Shown in pieces: positions 41,595 through 50,651 of a stretch of DNA of 64,000 nt (position 1 is the stretch's first letter; each line of letters starts with the position of its first letter). Source of the stretch: Curtobacterium sp. GC_Cur_3 (GTDB lineage Bacteria; Actinomycetota; Actinomycetes; Actinomycetales; Microbacteriaceae); NCBI RefSeq assembly GCF_026544205.1, contig NZ_JALNUI010000010.1:1-64000 (forward strand), written 5' to 3'. The notes beneath the pieces are model-generated. The model did not search any database. It was given only the letters and a program-made list of their open reading frames with translations, and was not told the DNA's origin. The translations under genes and the position numbers were made by a program.

Positions 41595-42884
41595 CTAGCT
41601 CTTGAAGTAGGGCTTGCCGGCGGCCGCAGGGCCCCGGGACTGGCCGACCAGGCCGGCCACGGCGAAGATCGTGACGACGTAGGGCAGCATCAGCAGGAAC
41701 TCGCTCGGCACCGGCGAGTTGATCGCCCCGAGGGTGTTCTGCAGGTTGGACGCGAAGCCGAACAGCAGCGCCGCGAGGGTCGCCCGCACCGGGTCCCAGC
41801 GCCCGAAGATGACCGCCGCCAGCGCGATGTAGCCGGCGCCGTCGGTCATGTCCTTCGTGAACGGACCGACGGCGTCGAGCGTGAAGTACGCACCGCCGAG
41901 GCCCGCGATCGCGCCGGCGAGCGAGACGTTCCAGAACCGCGTGCCGGTGACGTTGATGCCGACGGTGTCCGCCGCTTCCGGGTGCTCGCCGACCGCGCGG
42001 AGGCGGAGGCCCCAGCGGGTCTTGAAGAGCGCGAAGGTGACGACGGCGACGGCCACGTAGGCCAGGTAGACGATGACGGTCTGCTCGAAGAAGACCGGAC
42101 CGATCACCGGGATCTGGTGGAGCACGGGGATCTCGAAGCGCGGGAAGGTCACGCCGACGTTGAGCCGCTGCTCGTCGGGCGAGAGCACCTGCGAGTAGAG
42201 GAAGCCGGTCAGGCCGGAGATGAACGCGTTGATGACGACACCGACGATGACCTGGTCGACGAGGTACTTGATGCTGAACGCCGCGAGGACGAACGACACG
42301 AGCACACCGGCGACGAGGGCACCGACCAGGCCGACCCACGCGGAGCCGGTGAGCGAGGCGATGAGGGCCGAGGTGAAGGCACCGGCGAGGAACTGGCCCT
42401 CGATCGCGATGTTCACGACGCCGACGCGCTCGGAGATGACGCCGCCGAGGGCACCGAACACGAGCGGGACGCTGAGGCCGATCGCCCCGACGAGCAGGCC
42501 GGGCAGCGGGATGGTCTTGCCAGCGGCGGCCCAGGTCAGGAACCCGATCACGAACAGCACGGCGAAGACGCTCGTCAACCAGAGCGGCACCGGGCGGGAC
42601 CGCGAGACCAGGAGGAAGGACGCGACCGTCGCGAGGGCGAGCAGCACGACGACGACGACACCGGTCCCGACGGAGGGCAGGCCGACGTCGGGCAGCTGCA
42701 CGAAGTCGCCGGCGTTGGCGAGCCGGAACGTCGTCGTGCCGCTCCGGCTGACGACGAGGAACAGGACCACGGCGAGCACGGTGAACACCGCGAACGCGAT
42801 CGGGGCCTTCCAGCTCCTGGTGGTCTCGACGGCACGGTCGGCGACGGGAGCCGACGGGACCGCGGTGGGGCTGATGGTGCTCAC
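41595..42884 (-). CDS. ABC transporter permease, nucleoside type (second permease)
   Basis: This 429-residue membrane protein has ~10-12 helices and belongs to the BPD_transp_2 family (PF02653). GGVISERVGVVNIAIEGQFLAGAF is the loop typical of BMP-dependent nucleoside permeases (NupQ-like), followed by TRWGLRLRAVGEHPEAADT, the cytoplasmic EAA-like loop. The start is GTG 42884 in a GTGA overlap with the first permease gene. It forms a heterodimeric channel with the product of 42881-44266. Confidence 0.92.
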   Translation of the reverse strand: MSTISPTAVPSAPVADRAVETTRSWKAPIAFAVFTVLAVVLFLVVSRSGTTTFRLANAGDFVQLPDVGLPSVGTGVVVVVLLALATVASFLLVSRSRPVPLWLTSVFAVLFVIGFLTWAAAGKTIPLPGLLVGAIGLSVPLVFGALGGVISERVGVVNIAIEGQFLAGAFTSALIASLTGSAWVGLVGALVAGVLVSFVLAAFSIKYLVDQVIVGVVINAFISGLTGFLYSQVLSPDEQRLNVGVTFPRFEIPVLHQIPVIGPVFFEQTVIVYLAYVAVAVVTFALFKTRWGLRLRAVGEHPEAADTVGINVTGTRFWNVSLAGAIAGLGGAYFTLDAVGPFTKDMTDGAGYIALAAVIFGRWDPVRATLAALLFGFASNLQNTLGAINSPVPSEFLLMLPYVVTIFAVAGLVGQSRGPAAAGKPYFKS

Positions 42885-44266
42885 GCGGCGACCGCCTTCC
42901 GCTTGCTGGGCTGCTTGGTGCGTCGACGTGCGCCCGGCTGCGGGATCCGGAAGATCGCGCGGACGAGCGGCGGGGCCGCGATGAAGAGGACGATGAGGGC
43001 CTGGATGACGTCGACGATGTCGATCGGGATCCCGTTGGCGGCCTGCATGGCGTAGCCGCCGTTCTTCAGCACGCCGAACAGGATCGCCGCCCAGAAGGTG
43101 CCCCAGGGCTTGCTGCGGCCGAGGAGCGCGACGGTGATCGCGTCGAAGCCGATGCCGGCGTCGATGCCGGACGTGAAGCCGGTCGTGACCGCGCCCTCCA
43201 CCTGGTAGGCCCCGGCGATGCCGATGAGCCCACCGGAGATCACCAGCACCCAGATGGTCAGGCGGGGCACGCTCATGCCGGCGACGCGGGCCGCACGCGG
43301 GTTCTCGCCGATGGTCCGGAAACGGAAGCCGAGCGAGGACTTGTTGAGCAGCCACCACACGACGACCACCGCGGCGATCGCGACGAGGAAGCCGACGTTG
43401 ATCCCGAATCGCGGTCCGAAGAGCCCGGGCAGCAGTGCGCTGTCCTTCGTCGCCGGGGAGATCGGGTTCGGGCTGCCACCGGCCTGCAGGAGCCCGGGGG
43501 TCCGCAGGGCGAAGGCGAGCAGGTAGAGCGCGACGTAGTTCAGCATGATCGTCAGGACGACCTCGTTGGCACCGGTCCTGGCCTTGACCAGCCCGACGAT
43601 CCCGGCCCAGACGGCACCGCCGACGATGCCGGCGAGGATCGTGAGCGGGATGTGCACGGCGGCCGGCAGGTCGAAGGAGAACCCGACCCACCCGGCGGTG
43701 CCGGCGGCGATGAGGACCTGCCCCTGGCCGCCGATGTTGAACAGGCCCGCGCGGAACGCCACGGCGACGCCGAGCCCGGCGACGACGAGCGGCACGGCGT
43801 AGTCCACCGAGCGGGTGATCGGCGCGATGGCGGCCGCTGCCGTCGGGGCGCCGAAGTTGATGACCGAGCCCTGGAACAGTGACGCGTAGGACCCGCCGAC
43901 GGCCGACCCGACCGCGCGCAGGGTGTCCACGGGCCGGGCGAAGAAGTACCCGGCAGCGGCCTGCACGTCCTTGTCGGTCAGGGCGATGAGGATGCCGCTC
44001 GCGACGAGTGCCAGGACCACCGCGAGGACGGTCGTCAGGACCGAACCGTTCACGATGCTCTGCATGGCGTCGCTCCAGCGGCCCTCACGGCGCTCGCTGT
44101 CGGTGGCCGAGTCCGTCATCAGGTGCGGGGCGCCGACGCCGACGTCCTGCAACCGGTCGTCGGAGGCGGGGGTGCCGACGGGCGTGCCGTCGGTCGTGCC
44201 GTCGATGGGGGTGCTGCTGTCGGACGGCGGCGTGGTGCCCCCGTGCTGCGGCGTGGTGTCGCTCAC
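42881..44266 (-). CDS. ABC transporter permease, nucleoside type (first permease)
   Basis: This 461-residue permease of the NupP-like group has an extended cytoplasmic N-terminus of ~75 residues rich in Asp, Thr and Gly before the first helix. The core contains FRAGLFNIGGQGQVLIAAG and GFRFRTIGENPRAARVAGM, the coupling loop. About 9-10 helices are predicted. The start is ATG/GTG at 44266 in a 4-nt overlap with the ATPase gene. The C-terminus is a basic tail (RRRTKQPSKRK). Confidence 0.92.
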   Translation of the reverse strand: MSDTTPQHGGTTPPSDSSTPIDGTTDGTPVGTPASDDRLQDVGVGAPHLMTDSATDSERREGRWSDAMQSIVNGSVLTTVLAVVLALVASGILIALTDKDVQAAAGYFFARPVDTLRAVGSAVGGSYASLFQGSVINFGAPTAAAAIAPITRSVDYAVPLVVAGLGVAVAFRAGLFNIGGQGQVLIAAGTAGWVGFSFDLPAAVHIPLTILAGIVGGAVWAGIVGLVKARTGANEVVLTIMLNYVALYLLAFALRTPGLLQAGGSPNPISPATKDSALLPGLFGPRFGINVGFLVAIAAVVVVWWLLNKSSLGFRFRTIGENPRAARVAGMSVPRLTIWVLVISGGLIGIAGAYQVEGAVTTGFTSGIDAGIGFDAITVALLGRSKPWGTFWAAILFGVLKNGGYAMQAANGIPIDIVDVIQALIVLFIAAPPLVRAIFRIPQPGARRRTKQPSKRKAVAA

Positions 44267-45783
44267 GCGGCGAGCTCCGTTCCCGCGGGCAGTTCGCCCG
44301 CCATCATGAGTCCGAGGACGTCGCGCGGCGTGGTCGCCGGGACGATGCCGACGATCGCACCGCGGTACATCACGGCGATCCGGTCGGCGAGCGCGACGAC
44401 CTCGTCGAGCTCGGTGGAGACGACGATCACCGGGACGCCGGTGTCGCGCGTCGCGACGATGCGCTTGTGCACGAACTCGATCGAGCCGACGTCGATGCCA
44501 CGGGTGGGCTGCGCGGCGACGAACAGCCGGAGGTCGCGGCTGAGTTCGCGGGCCAGGACGATCTTCTGCTGGTTGCCGCCGGACAGCCGACCGGCCGCGG
44601 TGGTGCGACCAGGGGTGCGGATGTCGAACTCGGCGATCTTCTCGTCGGCGAAGGAGTCGCGCTCCGCGGCCCGGATCGTGCCGGCGCGGACGAACTCGGC
44701 GGAGTCGGCGCGGTCGAGCATGAGGTTCTCCGCGATCGTGAACTCGCCGACCAGGCCGTCCTCCTTCCGGTCCTCGGGGACGAACCCGACGCCGGCGTCG
44801 AGGATCTGCTTGACGCTGCGCCCGGTGACCTCGCGGCCGTCGAGCACGATGTGGCCGGAGCGGACGGGCTCGAGGCCCATGATCGCCTCGGTGAGCTCGG
44901 TCTGGCCGTTGCCCTGCACGCCGGCGATCGCCAGGACCTCGCCACGACGGACGGTGAACGACACGTCGTCGACGAGCACGATGCCGGACGGGTCGGTCAC
45001 GGTGACGTGCTCGACGACGAGCGCGTCCTCGCCCGCGGCGGCCGGGGTCTTGTCGACGACCAGCGAGACGCTGCGGCCGACCATGAGCGCGGCGAGCTCG
45101 CCGTTGGACGCGGTGGGCGAGGCCTCGCCGACGACCTTGCCGAGCCGGATCACGGTGATGCGGTCGGCGACCTCGCGGACCTCGCGGAGCTTGTGGGTGA
45201 TGAAGACGATGGCGGTGCCGGCTTCGCGGAGCTGGCGCATGATGCCCATCAGCTCGTCGGTCTCCTGCGGAGTGAGGACGGCCGTCGGCTCGTCGAACAC
45301 CAGCACGGAGGCGTCGCGGGACAGCGCCTTGATGATCTCCACGCGCTGCTGGACGCCGACGGGCAGGTCCTCCACGCGGGCGTCGGGGTCGACGTCGAAG
45401 CCGAAGCGGTCGGAGATCTCCCGGACCCGCTTCCGGGCGCCGGCCAGGTCGAGGCGGCCGCCGAAGGCCGTCTCCTCTTGCCCGAGCATCACGTTCTCGG
45501 CGACCGTGAACACCGGGACGAGCATGAAGTGCTGGTGCACCATGCCGATGCCCGCGCGCATGGCGTCGCCGGGGCCGTCGAACGCCTGGACGACGTCGTC
45601 CAGCAGGATCTCGCCCTCGTCGGCCTGGTACATGCCGTAGAGGACGTTCATCAGCGTCGACTTGCCGGCACCGTTCTCACCGAGCAGGCAGTGGACCTCG
45701 CCGGGTTCGACGGTGATGGAGATGTGGTCGTTCGCCACCAGGGGGCCGAACCGCTTCGTGATGTCGCGGAGTTCGAGCTTCAT
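44263..45783 (-). CDS. ABC transporter ATP-binding protein, tandem domains
   Basis: This 506-residue protein has two fused ATPase domains, as in ribose/nucleoside importers. The first domain has Walker A GENGAGKST and VFDEPTAVLTPQE. The second has a degenerate Walker A (GVQGNGQTE), the signature LSGGNQQKIVLAREL and AQPTRGIDVGSIEF. It powers uptake by the two permeases. The start is ATG 45783; a hairpin (45830-45859) lies between it and the BMP gene. Confidence 0.95.
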   Translation of the reverse strand: MKLELRDITKRFGPLVANDHISITVEPGEVHCLLGENGAGKSTLMNVLYGMYQADEGEILLDDVVQAFDGPGDAMRAGIGMVHQHFMLVPVFTVAENVMLGQEETAFGGRLDLAGARKRVREISDRFGFDVDPDARVEDLPVGVQQRVEIIKALSRDASVLVFDEPTAVLTPQETDELMGIMRQLREAGTAIVFITHKLREVREVADRITVIRLGKVVGEASPTASNGELAALMVGRSVSLVVDKTPAAAGEDALVVEHVTVTDPSGIVLVDDVSFTVRRGEVLAIAGVQGNGQTELTEAIMGLEPVRSGHIVLDGREVTGRSVKQILDAGVGFVPEDRKEDGLVGEFTIAENLMLDRADSAEFVRAGTIRAAERDSFADEKIAEFDIRTPGRTTAAGRLSGGNQQKIVLARELSRDLRLFVAAQPTRGIDVGSIEFVHKRIVATRDTGVPVIVVSTELDEVVALADRIAVMYRGAIVGIVPATTPRDVLGLMMAGELPAGTELAA

Positions 45784-45829
45784 GTCGGGTCTTCACAGTT
45801 CCTGTCGCGGGTGGTGCGGAGCGCACGAA

Positions 45830-45859
45830 TGCGGGCGGAGGAGTGATCCCCCGCCCGCA
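45830..45859 (-). terminator. Intercistronic hairpin between BMP and ATPase genes
   Basis: TGCGGGCGG at 45830-45838 pairs with 45851-45859. Its position, directly after the stop of the BMP gene, fits partial termination or 3'-end protection that lets the binding protein be made in excess over the membrane parts. Confidence 0.55.
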
Positions 45860-45868
45860 CCGGTCGTG

Positions 45869-46942
45869 CTACTTGACGGTCGCCTTCGTGGCGACCTTGA
45901 TCGAGCCGTCGATGATGCCGGACTTGATCGTGTCGAGCTCGCCCTGCAGGCCCTTGTCGACCTTCGACTCGTAGTCGTGGAAGGGAGCGATGCCGACGCC
46001 GTCGTTCTTCAGCGTGCCGACGTAGGGGGTCTTCGAGAAGTCGCCCTTGGCGGCCTGCTCGACGACGTCCTTCGTCGCGGGCTTCATGCCCTTCTCCACC
46101 GAGGTGAAGGCGATGTCCTTGTAGCGGGGGTCCGCCTCGTAGAGGTCGCTGTCCGCGCCGACCAGCACGGAGCCGTTGTCGGCGTCCTTGATGGCCTCTG
46201 CGGCGCTCTGGTAGATCGGGCCACCGACGGGGAGGATCACGTCGGCGTCCTGGTCGAGGAGCGACTGCGCGACCGACTTGGCCTGCGTGCCGGCCTCGAA
46301 GCCACCGGTGAAGGAGCCCTTCTGGCTGGCCTCGTCCCAGCCGACGACCTTGACGTCCTTCTTCTTCTGGTCGTTGTAGTACTTCACGCCGTCCGCGAAG
46401 CCGTCCATGAAGATGGTGACGGTCGGGATCTGCATGCCACCGAAGGTGCCGACGGTGCCGGTCTTCGAGTAGGACGCCGCCGCGTAGCCGGCGAGGAACG
46501 CGGCCTGCGAGGTGTCGAACGTGATCGGCTTGACGTTCTTGGCGTCGATCGAGTTGTCGTCGATGATCGCGAAGTTCGTGTCGGGGTTGGCGGCCGCCTG
46601 CTTCTTCGTCGCCGCGGCGAGGTTGAAGCCGACGGTGACGACGAGGTTGCAGTTCTGGGTGACGAGCTGCTGGATGTTCGAGTCGTAGACGGTGGCGTCC
46701 TTGGACTCCGCCTGCTTGTACTGCGAGCCGAGGTCGGACGCCGCGTCCTTCATGCCCTCGAAGCCGAGCTGGTTGAACGACTTGTCGTCGAAGCCGCCGG
46801 CGTCGGAGACCATGCACGGCAGGAAGTCGGACTTCTTCGACGTCGCGGTGCTGGACGGGGCTGCCGAGCAACCGGCGAGCACGGCGACGGTGCCGACGAG
46901 CGCGAGACCGCTCATGGCGATCTGACGGGTACGAGATGACAC
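45869..46942 (-). CDS. BMP-family nucleoside-binding lipoprotein
   Basis: The 357-residue protein has a lipoprotein signal ending in VLAGC with Cys at ~25. The Bmp/Med domain follows (PCMVSDAGGFDDKSFNQLGFEG, GWDEASQKGSFTGGFEAGTQA, VILPVGGPIYQSAAEAI). Such proteins bind purine nucleosides outside the cell and deliver them to the ABC channel. The start is GTG 46942 with GGAGGAA upstream. It is the first gene of the operon running down to 35278. Confidence 0.94.
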   Translation of the reverse strand: MSSRTRQIAMSGLALVGTVAVLAGCSAAPSSTATSKKSDFLPCMVSDAGGFDDKSFNQLGFEGMKDAASDLGSQYKQAESKDATVYDSNIQQLVTQNCNLVVTVGFNLAAATKKQAAANPDTNFAIIDDNSIDAKNVKPITFDTSQAAFLAGYAAASYSKTGTVGTFGGMQIPTVTIFMDGFADGVKYYNDQKKKDVKVVGWDEASQKGSFTGGFEAGTQAKSVAQSLLDQDADVILPVGGPIYQSAAEAIKDADNGSVLVGADSDLYEADPRYKDIAFTSVEKGMKPATKDVVEQAAKGDFSKTPYVGTLKNDGVGIAPFHDYESKVDKGLQGELDTIKSGIIDGSIKVATKATVK

Positions 46943-46998
46943 GGGTGGGTTCCTCCGGGGAGCTTGGCCCGGTCACTGCGCACCGGGCGATCGTGGCG

Positions 46999-47004
46999 AC
47001 AGTA
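46999..47004 (-). promoter_or_regulatory. Candidate -10 (TACTGT) for the nucleoside operon
   Basis: On the minus strand TACTGT gives a ~50-nt leader with the GGAGG site of the BMP gene. No convincing -35 is seen. The operon has no other obvious promoter until 35278. Confidence 0.4.
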
Positions 47005-47052
47005 CACGACCGCCTGGCCGGTACAGGACCCCCCGAGACCGCCCTGTGGATC

Positions 47053-47091
47053 GGTTACGGGATCGCGACCGCGCCGTAACGCGCCCGTAAC
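47053..47091. promoter_or_regulatory. Candidate operator cluster (GGTTACGG and two CCGTAAC)
   Basis: GGTTACGG at 47053-47060 faces CCGTAAC at 47074-47080 and 47085-47091. The first two form an inverted repeat and the last two a direct repeat with an 11-bp period. They lie ~50 bp upstream of the candidate -10 of the nucleoside operon. A regulator that binds GTAAC-type half-sites is inferred; no regulator gene is nearby. Confidence 0.35.
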
Positions 47092-47100
47092 GCAGGGGCC

Positions 47101-47118
47101 GTTCCACGGCCCTGGAAC
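47101..47118 (-). terminator. Short hairpin downstream of manC
   Basis: GTTCCA at 47101-47106 and TGGAAC at 47113-47118 are perfectly complementary. The sequence begins 10 nt after the manC stop on the minus strand. A terminator is most likely; an operator is an alternative because it is a short, symmetric site. Confidence 0.45.
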
Positions 47119-47127
47119 AGTGGAGCG

Positions 47128-48240
47128 CTACAGGACGTCGTCCCGGCCGCTGATCTTCAGTGCGTCCACCACGCCCTTGACGCGCTGGGCGTTCGCGCTC
47201 GTGGTGACGAGGAGGGCGTCCGGGGTGTCCACGACGACGATGTCCTCGACGCCGATGAGCGAGATGAGGCGCTGGCTGTGCGACACGACGATGCCGCTGG
47301 AGGAGTCCGCGAGGATCCTGGCCCCGTCGCCGAGGACGGCGAGGTGGTTCGCGAGGCCGCCCGACTGCAGCTTGGCGAGCGAGGCGAAGTCCCCGACGTC
47401 GTCCCAGTCGAAGTCCCCGGGGACCACTGCGAGACGACCGGCGGCGGCCGCGGGCTCGGCGACCGAGTAGTCGATCGCGATCTTCTTCAGCTCCGGCCAC
47501 ACGGCGTCCACCACGGCACCGCGCGACGAGGTGTCCCACGCTGCGGCGAGCTCCTCGATGCCGGCGAGCAGCTTCGGCTCGTTGCGACCGATCTCCTCGA
47601 GCAGCACGTCCGCGCGGGAGATGAACATCCCGGCGTTCCAGAGGTAGTTGCCGTCCTCGAGGTACGCCGAGGCGGTGTCCAGGTCGGGCTTCTCGACGAA
47701 CGCGGTCACGGCGTGCGCCTGCGGGGCGGACTCGATGCCGAGCGAGGCGCCGACGTGGATGTAGCCGAAGCCGATCGCGGGCTCGGACGGCGTGATGCCG
47801 ATCGTGGTGACGTACCCGGCGCGGGCCGCGGCCACGGCCTCGGCGACGGAGCGGCGGAAGCCCCTGGCGTCACCGATGACGTGGTCGGCGGCGAAGGAGC
47901 CGATGACGACGTCGGGCTCGCGGCGGTGCAGGATCGCCGCGGCGAGCCCGATGGCGGCCGTGGAGTCCTTGGGCTCGCTCTCGAGCACGACGTTGTGGTC
48001 CTGCACGCCCGGAAGCTGCGACTCGACCGCGACGCGGTGCGCCCGACCGGTGACCACCATGATCCGGGACTCGCCGGACAGCGGCGCGAGTCGGTCCCAG
48101 GTCTGGCGGAGGAGCGAGGTGCCGGACCCGGTCAGGTCGTGCAGGAACTTGGGGGCGTCGGCACGCGAGAGCGGCCAGAGCCGGGAGCCGATGCCACCGG
48201 CCGGGATGATCGCGTAGAAGTCGTCGAGAGGGTCTGCCAC
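47128..48240 (-). CDS. manC: Mannose-1-phosphate guanylyltransferase
   Basis: This ~370-residue enzyme makes GDP-mannose from mannose-1-phosphate and GTP. FYAIIPAGGIGSRLWPLSR is the nucleotidyltransferase loop; FVEKPDLDTASAYL and WNAGMFISRADVLL are substrate-site segments. No C-terminal isomerase domain is present. GTG 48240 is 6 nt after a TAGGTT -10 and would be leaderless; GTG 48246, two codons earlier, is the alternative. GDP-mannose probably supplies the divergent GT4. Confidence 0.95.
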   Translation of the reverse strand: MADPLDDFYAIIPAGGIGSRLWPLSRADAPKFLHDLTGSGTSLLRQTWDRLAPLSGESRIMVVTGRAHRVAVESQLPGVQDHNVVLESEPKDSTAAIGLAAAILHRREPDVVIGSFAADHVIGDARGFRRSVAEAVAAARAGYVTTIGITPSEPAIGFGYIHVGASLGIESAPQAHAVTAFVEKPDLDTASAYLEDGNYLWNAGMFISRADVLLEEIGRNEPKLLAGIEELAAAWDTSSRGAVVDAVWPELKKIAIDYSVAEPAAAAGRLAVVPGDFDWDDVGDFASLAKLQSGGLANHLAVLGDGARILADSSSGIVVSHSQRLISLIGVEDIVVVDTPDALLVTTSANAQRVKGVVDALKISGRDDVL

Positions 48241-48246
48241 AGCCAC

Positions 48247-48252
48247 AACCTA
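48247..48252 (-). promoter_or_regulatory. Promoter -10 (TAGGTT) for manC
   Basis: On the minus strand TAGGTT ends 6 nt before GTG 48240, the same geometry as accD, which predicts a leaderless mRNA. Confidence 0.5.
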
Positions 48253-48379
48253 TCGGTGTTCCCGAGAGGACCCTGGGGGCTTCCCGCACCGATCCCGCAT
48301 CCGTTCACCACCTCCGCGCCCGCCGTTCACGTCGAGGCCCCCCGCCAGGACACGTGACCCGCGCAGCATCGGAGACGCC

Positions 48380-49618
48380 ATGAACGCACGCAGCGTGGAG
48401 CGCGGCACGTCCCAACGGACCGTCGCCGTCGTGACCGAGAGCTTCCTGCCCACCCTCAACGGCGTGACCACCAGCGTCCTGGCGGTCCTCGACCACCTGG
48501 AGCGCCGCGGCCACCGCGCGGTCGTGATCGCGCCGGACACCCCGGGACTCGCACAGTTCCGGTCGCGGACGGAGATCGAACGACACCGCTCCTTCGACGT
48601 CCACCGGGTCCCGGCAGTGGCCTACCGCCAGTTCCCGGTCGCGCTCCCCCACCCGGTCCTCGACACGATCCTCGCCGCCTCCGGCGCCGACGTCCTGCAC
48701 GCCGCCAGTCCGTTCCTGCTCGGCGGGCGCGCGATCACGGCGGCCGGGAGGCTCGGCATCCCCTCCGTCGCCGTCTTCCAGACCGACGTGGCCGGGTTCG
48801 CCCGCCGCAACGGCCTGACCGCGACGGTCCCGTTGGTGCGGAGGATCCTCGGCCGCATCCACGCCGGGGCGTCGCTGACGCTCGCCCCGTCGAGCGCGAC
48901 CGCCGCGATGCTCGAGGCCGAGGGGGTGCCGCGCGTCGCGCGGTGGGGTCGCGGCGTCGACACCGCCCTGTTCCACCCGGCCCGGCGCCGGAGTGCACAC
49001 GTGCGTGCGATGCGACGGCGGATCGCCCCGCACGGCGAGACCATCGTCGGCTACGTGGGGCGGCTGGCACCGGAGAAGGAGGTCGAGCGGCTCGCGGACC
49101 TCGGCGGCGTCCCGGGCATCCGGATCGTGGTCGCAGGAGGCGGACCCTCCCGGCAGTTCCTCGAGCGACGGCTCCGCCACCTGGACGTGACGTTCACCGG
49201 CCCGCTCCGCGGCGAGGCCCTCGCCGACACGTACGCGGCGCTCGACGTGTTCGTGCACACGGGCCCGGCCGAGACGTTCGGCCAGACCCTGCAGGAGGCC
49301 CACGCCGCCGGGCTGCCCGTCGTGGCACCGGCCTCTGGCGGTCCGCTCGACCTCGTCGCGCCGGGGCTGGACGGCGAACTGTACGACCCGGACGACGTGG
49401 ACGGGCTCCGGGCGGCGGTCCTCGGCCTGCACCTCGACCGGTCCCGCGCCGAGCGGATGGGGTCGGCCGGTCGACTCCGTGTCGAGGGCACGACGTGGGA
49501 GGCGGTCGGCGACGAGCTGCTCGCGCACCACCAGACGGCACGGCACATCGGTGTCCCGCCGACCGCCACCAGGGGCGCCAGGGCGGGGTGGAACGAGAAG
49601 GTCAGCGGTCGGTCGTAG
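48380..49618 (+). CDS. GT4 glycosyltransferase, probable alpha-mannosyltransferase
   Basis: This 412-residue enzyme begins with TVAVVTESFLPTLNGVTTSV, the start of GDP-mannose-dependent enzymes such as PimB and MgtA. ASPFLLGGRAITAA, VAVFQTDVAGFARRNGL, WGRGVDTALFHPARR, VGYVGRLAPEKEVERL and GPAETFGQTLQEAHAAGLPVV (E-x7-E) complete the family pattern. It diverges from manC, which fits use of GDP-mannose. Products could be phosphatidyl-inositol mannoside or glycolipid species. The start is ATG 48380. Confidence 0.9.
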   Translation: MNARSVERGTSQRTVAVVTESFLPTLNGVTTSVLAVLDHLERRGHRAVVIAPDTPGLAQFRSRTEIERHRSFDVHRVPAVAYRQFPVALPHPVLDTILAASGADVLHAASPFLLGGRAITAAGRLGIPSVAVFQTDVAGFARRNGLTATVPLVRRILGRIHAGASLTLAPSSATAAMLEAEGVPRVARWGRGVDTALFHPARRRSAHVRAMRRRIAPHGETIVGYVGRLAPEKEVERLADLGGVPGIRIVVAGGGPSRQFLERRLRHLDVTFTGPLRGEALADTYAALDVFVHTGPAETFGQTLQEAHAAGLPVVAPASGGPLDLVAPGLDGELYDPDDVDGLRAAVLGLHLDRSRAERMGSAGRLRVEGTTWEAVGDELLAHHQTARHIGVPPTATRGARAGWNEKVSGRS

Positions 49619-49621
49619 GAT
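49616..49621 (+). promoter_or_regulatory. Candidate -10 (TAGGAT) for sdhCDAB
   Basis: TAGGAT overlaps the TAG stop of the GT4 gene and would start transcription near 49628, leaving a ~67-nt leader to sdhC. Confidence 0.4.
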
Positions 49622-49694
49622 GAGAGGTGTTCCACACGAACACGACGGCAACGGCGCGCCGATCGGTGCGCCTGTCCCAACGGAAGGCGAGCTC

Positions 49695-50141
49695 ATGGCC
49701 GAGCAGACCACAGGTACAGCGACAGCTGAACCGCAGGTGACCATCGATGCGCCGCGCGCGCCGCGGAACTTCCAGGGGACGCTCTACCGCGGTAGCACCG
49801 GCATGTGGTCGTGGGTCCTGCACCGGATCACCGGTGTCGCGATCTACTTCTTCCTGCTCGTGCACATCCTCGACACCGCCCTCGTGCGCCTGTCTCCAGA
49901 GGCCTACAACGCGGTCATCGGGACCTACAAGACCCCGATCATGAACCTCGGCGAGATCGGCCTCGTGATGGCCATCGTCTTCCACGCGTTCAACGGGCTG
50001 CGGATCATCCTGATCGACTTCTGGTCCAAGGGGCCGAAGTACCAGCGCGCGATGTTCTGGATCGTCCTCGTCCTCTGGGCCGTGGCGATCGCGGGCTTCC
50101 TGCCGCGCCAGCTCATGAACCTCGTCGCCGACTTCAACTGA
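49695..50141 (+). CDS. sdhC: Succinate dehydrogenase cytochrome b556 subunit (SdhC)
   Basis: This 148-residue membrane protein has three helices. RGSTGMWSWVLHRITGVAIY carries the Ser/Arg quinone-site pattern and a His; VFHAFNGLRIILIDFW contains the haem-ligand His. The start is ATG 49695, with GGAAGG upstream, followed by a hydrophilic N-terminus of ~35 residues. It is the first gene of sdhCDAB; sdhD follows 13 nt later. Confidence 0.94.
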   Translation: MAEQTTGTATAEPQVTIDAPRAPRNFQGTLYRGSTGMWSWVLHRITGVAIYFFLLVHILDTALVRLSPEAYNAVIGTYKTPIMNLGEIGLVMAIVFHAFNGLRIILIDFWSKGPKYQRAMFWIVLVLWAVAIAGFLPRQLMNLVADFN

Positions 50142-50154
50142 TCAGGGGCCACCG

Positions 50155-50601
50155 ATGACCACCGAGACCGTCGCTCCTCCTCGCAGTCCCGAGGCCGCCC
50201 GCCGCACCACCAACTGGGAGAAGTGGGGCTGGATCTACATGCGCGCCTCCGGCGTGCTCCTGGTCGTGCTGATCTTCGGCCACCTGTTCGTCAACATGGT
50301 CGCCGGCGAGGGCGTCAAGCAGATCGACTTCGCGTTCGTGGCCGGCAAGTGGGCCAACCCCTTCTGGCAGGTGTGGGACACCCTGATGCTGTGGCTCGCG
50401 CTGATCCACGGCTCGAACGGCATGCGCACCATCGTCAACGACTACGTGGCGAAGCCCGCCGTCCGGAAGACGCTGCTCGTCGCGATCCTGGTCGCGTGCG
50501 TGCTGCTCATCGTCCTCGGCACGCTCGTCTGCTGGACCTTCGACCCGTGCCCCGCCGGCGCCGCCGCCGCGGACCTGCCGTCGTTCTGCCCGGCCCAGTA
50601 G
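50155..50601 (+). CDS. sdhD: Succinate dehydrogenase membrane anchor (SdhD)
   Basis: This 148-residue protein has three membrane helices. [14 protein letters not shown] contains a His in the first helix, and [17 protein letters not shown] is the conserved loop with another His ligand. With SdhC it holds haem and the menaquinone site. The C-terminus ends in a short periplasmic tail with Cys residues ([14 protein letters not shown]). Confidence 0.93.
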   Translation: MTTETVAPPRSPEAARRTTNWEKWGWIYMRASGVLLVVLIFGHLFVNMVAGEGVKQIDFAFVAGKWANPFWQVWDTLMLWLALIHGSNGMRTIVNDYVAKPAVRKTLLVAILVACVLLIVLGTLVCWTFDPCPAGAAAADLPSFCPAQ

Positions 50602-50651
50602 CCGCACACGCGACCGTCCGCTCCAGCTCCGCTCCCGATCGAAAGACCCCT

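Noticed and set aside
47101..47118. GTTCCA/TGGAAC as a LexA (SOS) box.
   Set aside because: The actinobacterial LexA site has GAAC-N4-GTTC order, which is not present here.
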